Positions 55,216 to 64,000 of a DNA stretch of 64,000 bases are shown here, piece after piece; position 1 is the stretch's first letter; each line of letters begins with the position of its first letter. The notes under the pieces are model-generated. The model searched no databases. It worked only from the letters and a program-made list of their open reading frames with translations, and had not been told where the DNA came from. Made by a program: the position numbers and the translations under genes. The DNA is from Allomuricauda sp. CAU 1633 (lineage in GTDB: Bacteria > Bacteroidota > Bacteroidia > Flavobacteriales > Flavobacteriaceae): assembly GCF_017313225.1 (NCBI RefSeq), contig NZ_JAFLNE010000005.1, forward strand, positions 62,001 to 126,000. The letters are read 5' to 3'.

Positions 55216-57912
55216 TTGCAATCAAACAAACATCTTTTAGTTTTCCTATTTGTTCTTCTTTGCGGTAAACTTACCTTAACAGCTCAGGAAGACCGTATTA
55301 CCCCTTTGCCCATAAAAGCTGCACAGGATAGCATCACGGCTCCTTTACTGACTGCCGACATGCTCAACAAATCCAATTCTGTGGATTCTGTGGAGGTGGA
55401 TTCCGTCTCCGGAAACCAGCCGCTGCTATTGGATAAAATCAATTATAAGGCCAAAGATTACGTTCGGTTGAGCCAAAAAGAAAATAAAATTTATTTGTAC
55501 GATGAGGCCGAAATCTATTATCAAGATACCGAGCTCAAAGCAGGTGTTATTATAATGGATTATGTAAAAAATGAGGTGTATGCTGGGCGTATTAAGGATG
55601 AAAAGGGTGTTTATACCCAACTCCCCTACTTTAAGCAAGGTGAAAACGAGGTTCGGCCAGATTCCATTCGTTTTAATTTTGACACCCAAAAAGCCCTTAT
55701 CTGGAACTCCCGGACTGAACAACAAGCAGGTGCGGGAGCATTGGGAAGCGATGCGATGAACGTCTATGCCAAAATCACAAAAAAAGAAAACGATTCTGTT
55801 TATTTTTTGAATGAAGGAAAATTGACCACCTCAAAAGACACTGTAGACCCAGATTATTACATCAGGGTACGCAAGGCCAAGTTTGTTCCCAAAAAGAAAA
55901 TCATTGCTGGTTTTAGCAATATGTACATTGTGGATGTCCCTACACCCATTGCCCTGCCATTTGCCTATTTTCCATTGACCCAAGGACGTGTGGCAGGTCT
56001 GCTTTTCCCAACCTTTGGTAACGATCCGCAACGGGGCTATTTTTTACAAAATGGGGGATATTATCTACCCATAAGCGATTATGTAGATCTAAGTGTCACA
56101 GGTGATTATTATACCAATGGCAGTTATGGTTTCCAGGGGCAGACCATTTACACCAAACGATATAGGTTTAGAGGGAATGTCAATGTCAGCTACGAAAATC
56201 TTATCCGTAGCCAAAGAGGTTTTGATGATTATAGTCGAACGAGCAATTATAATATTCGAATATCACACACCCAAGATCCCAAGGCAAGTCCGTATTCGCG
56301 TTTTTCCGCTTCGGTGAACTTAGGAAGTAGTCAGTACTATACGAACTCCCTTAATCAGGTAAACCGGAACAATTCCCAGACCAATACGTTTGCCTCATCC
56401 ATAAGTTATTCCAAAACGTTTCCTGAATACCCATCGGTGAACGCCAGTTTAACTTTGAGCCACACCCAAAACTCCAGGACGCAAACCATAAACATGTCGC
56501 TGCCTACCCTACAGGCCAGTATGGAACGTATTTTCCCTTTTGCTAAAAGGGATGGGATAAAAAAAGGAATTTTGCAAAATGTCAATTTTCAGTATGATGT
56601 AAACGCCCAAAACAGCATTACCACCACAGAAGAGGACTTTTTTACCAGCAAAATGTTCGAGGATGCCCGTATTGGTGCCCGGCACCGGATTCCCATTGGC
56701 ACCAACTTTAAAGTGGCAAAATACCTCAGTGTGAGCTTAAACGGTAGCTATGAGGATGTTTGGACCTTGGAAACCCTACGCCGCAGATATGATACCGATT
56801 TGGAAGAGGTTGTTACCGATACCATTCCAGGTTTTGACAGGTTTAACCGATATAACTTAGGAGCAAGTCTGGGAACGGTTGTCTATGGTACCTTTAATTT
56901 TGGTGAGGATAAAAAAATTCAGGCCATACGCCATGTCATGCGGCCTTCCATTGGGTATAGTTACACCCCTTCCTTTGAGCAATTTTATGAAACGTACACC
57001 GATGAGGATGGTGAAGAGGTACAGTACACGCCTTTTGAAACAAGCATCTATGGTCGCCCATCCTTGACTCGGGGAAGCTCCCTTAGTTTTTCCTTACAGA
57101 ACACACTCGAAGCGAAAGTGAGAGACAAGGATTCCACGGCAACGGAACCAAAAAAGGTGAGCATATTAAGCAACCTTACCTTCTCCACAAGCTATAATTT
57201 TGAAGCGGATTCCCTCAAACTAAGCCCCATCAATATGAGTGGGGCCACAGAGATCATTAAAAATGTTCCCATAAACTTTTCCGCCACTTTTGACCCCTAT
57301 GCCATAGACAACAACGGTAGGCGCATCAATACGCTCAATGTAAAAAATGGAGGTAGTTTGTTACGACTTACTTCTGCTCGATTGAACACAGGATTCTCTA
57401 TCAATAGCGATATGTTCAAAAAAGGGGGGGGCAAAAAGCAACAGGAAGGGCAGACAGGGCAAGACCCCGATTATGGTGCCAACCCTTTTGAACTGAAAGG
57501 TGCTGAAGATGGTCGGTCCAATTTTCAGCAAGAAAAGCAAGGCGGTGGTGAACAAGAAAACCCCATTTACGGCACCCAAGTTCCTTGGGATATGCGTTTA
57601 ACCTATGTGGCTACATATAGCAATAGGAACCGGGAAAAAGAAATCACCAACCACTCCTTGATGTTTACCGGAAACGTTCAACTTTCTCCCAAATGGGAAA
57701 TTGGCTTTAATTCGGGATATGACTTTAAAAACAAGGGATTTGCAGATACCCGATTCAACTTTAAGCGCGATTTAAGCAGTTTTAGGCTCAGTTTTGATTG
57801 GACGCCCTTCGGACGTTTTGAACGATGGTACTTTTTTATTGGGATAAAGAGTTCCATACTTAGTGACCTTAAATGGGAAAATAGAAGCCAACCATTTAGT
57901 GGTCGTCGATAA
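55216..57912 (+). CDS. lptD: LPS-assembly protein LptD-like outer-membrane protein
   Basis: In 898 residues a signal peptide (ending LTLTAQ) is followed by an N-terminal OstA-like beta-jellyroll region (about 60-210; YLYDEAEIYYQDTELKAG), then a large outer-membrane barrel with many alternating Tyr/Ser/Asn strands. It fits the Bacteroidota LptD group that inserts LPS into the outer leaflet. The start is TTG 55216, as no upstream in-frame ATG is available. It is divergent from the amidase gene and 39 bases before ridA. Confidence 0.88.
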   Translation: MQSNKHLLVFLFVLLCGKLTLTAQEDRITPLPIKAAQDSITAPLLTADMLNKSNSVDSVEVDSVSGNQPLLLDKINYKAKDYVRLSQKENKIYLYDEAEIYYQDTELKAGVIIMDYVKNEVYAGRIKDEKGVYTQLPYFKQGENEVRPDSIRFNFDTQKALIWNSRTEQQAGAGALGSDAMNVYAKITKKENDSVYFLNEGKLTTSKDTVDPDYYIRVRKAKFVPKKKIIAGFSNMYIVDVPTPIALPFAYFPLTQGRVAGLLFPTFGNDPQRGYFLQNGGYYLPISDYVDLSVTGDYYTNGSYGFQGQTIYTKRYRFRGNVNVSYENLIRSQRGFDDYSRTSNYNIRISHTQDPKASPYSRFSASVNLGSSQYYTNSLNQVNRNNSQTNTFASSISYSKTFPEYPSVNASLTLSHTQNSRTQTINMSLPTLQASMERIFPFAKRDGIKKGILQNVNFQYDVNAQNSITTTEEDFFTSKMFEDARIGARHRIPIGTNFKVAKYLSVSLNGSYEDVWTLETLRRRYDTDLEEVVTDTIPGFDRFNRYNLGASLGTVVYGTFNFGEDKKIQAIRHVMRPSIGYSYTPSFEQFYETYTDEDGEEVQYTPFETSIYGRPSLTRGSSLSFSLQNTLEAKVRDKDSTATEPKKVSILSNLTFSTSYNFEADSLKLSPINMSGATEIIKNVPINFSATFDPYAIDNNGRRINTLNVKNGGSLLRLTSARLNTGFSINSDMFKKGGGKKQQEGQTGQDPDYGANPFELKGAEDGRSNFQQEKQGGGEQENPIYGTQVPWDMRLTYVATYSNRNREKEITNHSLMFTGNVQLSPKWEIGFNSGYDFKNKGFADTRFNFKRDLSSFRLSFDWTPFGRFERWYFFIGIKSSILSDLKWENRSQPFSGRR

Positions 57913-57951
57913 TTTTGAATAATTTCATACCCTCAAGTTAAAAAGAAGACC

Positions 57952-58332
57952 ATGAAAAAAATAGTCAATACCCCAAATGCTCCAGACCCCATCGGCCCAT
58001 ATAACCAAGCGGTACTCATTAAGGACACTTTATATATTTCTGGCCAAATTGCACTAGATCCATCAACAGGAGAGCTGGTAAAAGGCGATGTAAAAACGGA
58101 GACAAAGCAATCCTTGGAAAACCTAAAAGCTATTTTGGAAGCCGCCGATATGACGTTTGAAAATGTGGTAAAGACCTCCATTTTTATCAAGGATATGAAT
58201 CAATTTTCCCGAATTAATGAGGTATACGGTACTTATTTTGACGCAGAGACTGCTCCAGCACGAGAAACAGTAGAAGTTGCGAACCTTCCGAAGTTCGTCA
58301 ATGTTGAAATCTCAATGATTGCCGTTAAATAG
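57952..58332 (+). CDS. ridA: RidA-family enamine/imine deaminase
   Basis: At 126 residues it is normal for the family, with NAPDPIGPYNQAV, YISGQIALDPSTGELV, SIFIKDMNQF, and ARETVEVANLPK carrying the conserved Arg. It hydrolyses reactive 2-aminoacrylate-type intermediates. Its last eight bases overlap the 3' end of the convergent kinase gene. Confidence 0.95.
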   Translation: MKKIVNTPNAPDPIGPYNQAVLIKDTLYISGQIALDPSTGELVKGDVKTETKQSLENLKAILEAADMTFENVVKTSIFIKDMNQFSRINEVYGTYFDAETAPARETVEVANLPKFVNVEISMIAVK

Positions 58333-59176
58333 TTTCTTTGTGGAATTCAACGAGTCCTTCAATGGGTCTTCTGCGAATCACACCCAAAATCAAATCATTT
58401 CTTTCCAAACAAGCCGTAAGTTCGTCTTGTAAAAAATGGGCTATACTACCCACAAAGCTAATTGGGACTTTTGTGGCCAACTCAAATTGCATGATGTAGT
58501 TGTTCACAAATTGCTGGAATCCTTTTTCAATGACACCTTTGCAGTAGGGGTGTTCCTTATTTTCAATGATAAAGCGGGCAAATGTGGCCAAATAGGTGTT
58601 CGGATTGGGTTGCTTGTACAGGTTTTCCTTTATCACATCCGCGTCCAGATTGTATTCCTTGGCGAACTTTATGCCCAAATCTTGTGGCATCTTATGGAAA
58701 TAATAATCCCGTAACAATTTTCTTCCGAAGAAATTACCACTACCATCATCCATTAAAATATACCCCAAGGAGGTCACCTTTTGAAACAATTGATGGCCAT
58801 CGTAATAGCTACAGTTGGACCCCGTTCCCAAAATACAAACAATACCCTGACGACCAATCTTGGTTGTGGAGTAGATGGCAGCATAGGTGTCTTCACGAAC
58901 CTCGGCCTTGGCATTTGGGAAAAAATCCTTAAAGATTTCTTTCAAGAAATTCTTCATTCTATCGGTACCGCATCCGGCACCATAGAAATACAACTGACGT
59001 ACATCTGCTTTGTTTTTGGAAAGCTCAAAATTGTTGGCCAAACGATCCTCGATTACCTCACGGGTAAGAACCTCTGGACTAAGTCCCAAGGTTTGGGTAA
59101 GGAACAATTGGTTTCCTTTATCGTCTAGGGCAATCCAATCGGATTTGGTTGCGCCACTATCCACGATTAATATCAT
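58325..59176 (-). CDS. BadF/BadG-type sugar kinase (N-acetylglucosamine kinase-like)
   Basis: The 283-residue protein has an actin/hexokinase ATPase fold: DSGATKSDW as phosphate-1 loop, ILGTGSNCSYYDG as phosphate-2 loop, and LMDDGSGNFFGRKLL typical of GlcNAc kinase. It is predicted to phosphorylate an amino sugar from peptidoglycan or chitin turnover. It lies after gapA on the minus strand with a hairpin between them, so co-transcription is uncertain. Confidence 0.88.
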   Translation of the reverse strand: MILIVDSGATKSDWIALDDKGNQLFLTQTLGLSPEVLTREVIEDRLANNFELSKNKADVRQLYFYGAGCGTDRMKNFLKEIFKDFFPNAKAEVREDTYAAIYSTTKIGRQGIVCILGTGSNCSYYDGHQLFQKVTSLGYILMDDGSGNFFGRKLLRDYYFHKMPQDLGIKFAKEYNLDADVIKENLYKQPNPNTYLATFARFIIENKEHPYCKGVIEKGFQQFVNNYIMQFELATKVPISFVGSIAHFLQDELTACLERNDLILGVIRRRPIEGLVEFHKETI

Positions 59177-59199
59177 ACGTCAGTGTTTAGTTAGTGAAT

Positions 59200-59226
59200 C
59201 CTGAAAGGAGCTGAGCCCCTTTCAGG
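59200..59226. terminator. Hairpin between gapA and the kinase gene
   Basis: Stem CCTGAAAGG / CCTTTCAGG (59200-59208 and 59218-59226) with no T-tract, so it may be a weak terminator or an RNA-processing or stability hairpin downstream of gapA. Confidence 0.45.
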
Positions 59227-59250
59227 AATATAGTGTGGTAAGATAATAAA

Positions 59251-61261
<2,011 letters not shown>

Positions 61262-61396
61262 TCAAAATTTTAAAGGGTCAAAACTAGGAAACTTTATTTA
61301 AAATACGAATGCCTTGATAATTTATTTGTTTTCCCAGAAATCCTCAAACGTTTTCGTAAGAATTTTAATGAAAACAGTGAAAAAATTCATCTGCTT

Positions 61397-64000
61397 CTAA
61401 GGCCGTTTTAAAGGTGATTCCTTTTTGGGCAAAAAAAGTATCAAACTATCTTGCCCCATGGTTTCCACAGGTTGTTCAAATTCCTCCTCTTCCGGAGAAT
61501 CTGCTACTTTCTCTTTTTTATTGAAAACTTTTTGCATCAACTCCTTAAAGCTATTGAAATCTACCTGATACGAGAGACCCACACCTTGAGTGTAGCCTTG
61601 CCGTTCGGCCAAAAATTGTTGAATCTGATTTTCCCTATTGAAAATCTTGGCGCTAAGGGTTCCCTGCTCGTTCAGCAATACTTGGACCTCAACATCACCG
61701 GCCACCACAGTCTCCGAAACGCCCCCAACCGGAACTCCTACCCTACCATTCACAAGAATGCGGTCCGATATCTGCGTGGAAACCGTAACCCCTATCCGGT
61801 TCTCGGTTTGGATATCGGCATTCGGATCTAAAAGACCTTGTTCGTACGACAATCCCAAATTGAACTTGTCATTGCTTCCTCCCAAAATTTGATTGAGCAA
61901 TCCCGATGCCGTTTGAATGAGATTTCCCGTAACGGCTTGTTGGTTGATACCGGTCTGGGGATTTACAAAGGTTCCTTGTGCCAATAGGAAAAATGCATTA
62001 CGCTCTTTTACAGTAGGGTCCTGAAGTCTGTACTCCAATTCGGATTGCACCACAGAGTTGGTCCCAGGAAAATCAATATCAAAATTGATGTTTGGACTTT
62101 CCAATTCCCCATCCAACCGAACCACCACTTCTGTGGGGATTCTTCCCGTGTATCCGGGATTGTCCAGCAAGGGTGCCGGATTTGCATTTAAGGAGTACAC
62201 CGCTTCCAAATTTAACTGTGCTGCCAAAGGATCCCGCTCCCAGAGAATAGTCCCTCCAGGCCGCACTTTGAATTTTTTATCGATTACACCACCATACTTA
62301 AAATTGTATTCTCCGGTTACCGCAACAAATTCGCCATACATATTGAATTTTCCGTTGGTATTGATTTCTATCAACAAAATCCCCTCCCCTGTTCCTTTAA
62401 GGGAACTTCCCGAGCTCCTATCCACTACAATTTCCACCTCGGCCTCTGGGGTCACGGCAAGGTCAAATGCCATCTCCAGACCTTGATAGTCCTGTAAAAC
62501 CCGTTCTTCTGTAAAGGATTCAGATTCTCCTTTTTCAATAAAATTGATAAAGGAATAGTCCCCCACGCTGGTAACATCGCTCAAAGGAATTTTTAGGGAT
62601 GTGCCTCTGGCCGTGGTGGCATCCACCGAAATGGTAAGTGCATCAGTAGAGCCATAAATGCTACCCGTTCCATTGATAAAGCCTGTTCCGTAATAGAGCG
62701 ACTCCTCATCAAATTCTGTGTTCAAGATCATAAACCGATTGTTCTTAGTGTCCACATCGAGCCCCAAATACCAATCCTCGAAGCCTGTATGGCTAATGGT
62801 GCCGTCCAAGGTTGCCGTAGTACCTTCCGCAACATCTGAAAGGCCCACATTTTCAAAATAAAAGGTTTGATCAAATAGACGGACACGGGAGTATTGCGCA
62901 AAATTATAATCCACATTGAGGTATGGAATCCCAATGCCTGCATCCACCAGACTCAACGAACCATTAATGGATGGATTATTGACACTACCCGTGATCTTGG
63001 CACTTCCAATAATGCTCCCCCTTATATTGGATATGACATCTTCTCCCAGAGGTGCAAAGGGTTCTAAGCTAAAGTCCGTAAAATTTGCCGACAGATCTAG
63101 TTCTTGCTTGTTGTTGATATTGGTGACCTTTCCATTAATACTCATCTTCTCCTTTCCATTATCATTGAGCCATGTGCTCACTCCAAACTGGGTAAGGTCA
63201 TTGTTTCCAAATATACCTACTTCCAAATCTCCGAGCCGAATATCATTGACACTAAAGTTGCTAATGTTTAGGCTGGAGGTGGGCAGATATTTACCGTCTT
63301 TTTGAAGAATATTCAGGAAGCCATCCACAGCGCCATTCAATTTTAGGCTATCTATGGCAGGGGTAATCTTGCTCAGGGAAACAATTTTAAACTGAAGATC
63401 CAAATCCTTGTAGGTGGAATCAGCAAATTCTCCCCTTAGGCGAATCTGCTCCCTATTGTTATTGTCCATCACCACATCCTCTATGCGGATACTGTCCAAC
63501 GTTCTGTTGATGATAACTTTGTTCTGGCTGTTACCATCCTTGTTCAACACCCAGGTGTTCCCTTTAAAACTAACATCGGATTTCTTAAGTCCAATAACGG
63601 ATTTATTGTTTTCATTGAAGGTATGATAGAAATTGAGGTTGTAACTGTCGTTGTACTCGCTTCCTCCCTTGAACTCTGTTCTAAAAAATAGGGTGTCCTT
63701 TAAGGTGGTGTTTATCAAGCTAAAATCCTTGACATCATAATAATTTGTGGACAAGTCCTCAACAGACACGAAGGTGTTAAAAAGAGGGTTCTTGTTGTCG
63801 ATTTTTAATTCGATGTTATCAAATTTGTTCCCAAAGGCCTCAATGCTGGGCGATTTAAAAGTGAGCTTAAAATCTCCTTCATCCGAAACAATGTTTCCCC
63901 TTATAAACGTATTGGGGTCAAAGGCCACATCTGGGAAAAAGACGTCCACAATCTTATTGTAAATCTTAAAATTAAAATCCAAATGTTGCCCTTCCGAAAT
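61397..64000 (-). CDS. TamB-like translocation/assembly module protein, 5' part outside window
   Basis: The minus-strand frame runs open through the right edge (codons I-S-E-G-Q-H precede the first possible internal TTG start), so only the last 867 residues are seen. It is rich in beta-strands with repetitive DUF3971/AsmA-like segments. It ends with the TamB DUF490 region (GEFVAVTGEYNFKYGGVIDK, PGGTILWERDPLAAQLNLEAVY, LEYRLQDPTVKERNAFFLLAQGTF). These proteins bridge inner and outer membranes and help move lipids or outer-membrane proteins. The start cannot be given. Confidence 0.88.
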   Translation of the reverse strand: MSEGQHLDFNFKIYNKIVDVFFPDVAFDPNTFIRGNIVSDEGDFKLTFKSPSIEAFGNKFDNIELKIDNKNPLFNTFVSVEDLSTNYYDVKDFSLINTTLKDTLFFRTEFKGGSEYNDSYNLNFYHTFNENNKSVIGLKKSDVSFKGNTWVLNKDGNSQNKVIINRTLDSIRIEDVVMDNNNREQIRLRGEFADSTYKDLDLQFKIVSLSKITPAIDSLKLNGAVDGFLNILQKDGKYLPTSSLNISNFSVNDIRLGDLEVGIFGNNDLTQFGVSTWLNDNGKEKMSINGKVTNINNKQELDLSANFTDFSLEPFAPLGEDVISNIRGSIIGSAKITGSVNNPSINGSLSLVDAGIGIPYLNVDYNFAQYSRVRLFDQTFYFENVGLSDVAEGTTATLDGTISHTGFEDWYLGLDVDTKNNRFMILNTEFDEESLYYGTGFINGTGSIYGSTDALTISVDATTARGTSLKIPLSDVTSVGDYSFINFIEKGESESFTEERVLQDYQGLEMAFDLAVTPEAEVEIVVDRSSGSSLKGTGEGILLIEINTNGKFNMYGEFVAVTGEYNFKYGGVIDKKFKVRPGGTILWERDPLAAQLNLEAVYSLNANPAPLLDNPGYTGRIPTEVVVRLDGELESPNINFDIDFPGTNSVVQSELEYRLQDPTVKERNAFFLLAQGTFVNPQTGINQQAVTGNLIQTASGLLNQILGGSNDKFNLGLSYEQGLLDPNADIQTENRIGVTVSTQISDRILVNGRVGVPVGGVSETVVAGDVEVQVLLNEQGTLSAKIFNRENQIQQFLAERQGYTQGVGLSYQVDFNSFKELMQKVFNKKEKVADSPEEEEFEQPVETMGQDSLILFLPKKESPLKRP

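Overview
The window looks like a chromosome segment of a marine member of the Flavobacteriaceae (phylum Bacteroidota). The signs are moderate to low GC outside one repeat block, TAnnTTTG-type -7 boxes with weak Shine-Dalgarno sites, a C-terminal domain resembling type IX secretion sorting domains, a bacillithiol gene (bshA), Bacteroidota-style LptD and TamB proteins, and giant malectin/Kelch/PKD surface proteins. A Muricauda- or Arenibacter-like genus would fit, but that is inference. I saw no rRNA, tRNA, CRISPR array, insertion sequence or prophage.

Layout. 1-18014: two giant paralogous secreted proteins on the minus strand flank a small plus-strand PHP-type tyrosine phosphatase gene. The first giant gene runs off the left edge and ends in 882-bp near-identical tandem repeats. 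The second has eight tandem PKD domains and a probable sorting domain. 18265-24523: minus-strand operon for sugar activation and export (aminotransferase, 4,6-dehydratase, Wza, Wzc). 24770-28130: divergent plus-strand genes for UDP-glucuronate and its 4-epimer plus a sulfotransferase. 28184-31570: a second sulfotransferase and a secreted pectate-lyase-like lipoprotein, both minus strand. 32097-43899: plus-strand assembly block with Wzx flippase, Wzy-like polymerase, three GT4 and two GT2 glycosyltransferases, an initiating phosphoglycosyl transferase, an SDR enzyme and an ATP-grasp enzyme, closed by a strong terminator. 44235-64000: core envelope and metabolic genes. These are OmpA, a small lipoprotein, BshA, a GH3/serine-hydrolase fusion, an unknown conserved protein, two Fe-S proteins, an MCE protein and an amidase. 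They are followed by LptD and RidA (plus strand), a sugar kinase, GapA, PfkA and the 3' part of a TamB-like gene.

How it works together. Positions 7968-43899 read as one Wzx/Wzy-type surface polysaccharide locus. A PglC-like transferase would start the unit on undecaprenyl phosphate with a 4,6-dideoxy-4-amino sugar. UDP-GlcA/GalA provide uronic acids, five glycosyltransferases extend the unit, Wzx flips it, Wzy polymerises it, and Wzc/Wza plus the PHP phosphatase control export. Less usual are two sulfotransferases, an ATP-grasp ligase-like enzyme and a secreted lyase. Together they suggest a sulfated, possibly amidated, uronate-rich polysaccharide with its own trimming or release enzyme. This is an inference from gene content, not a demonstrated structure.
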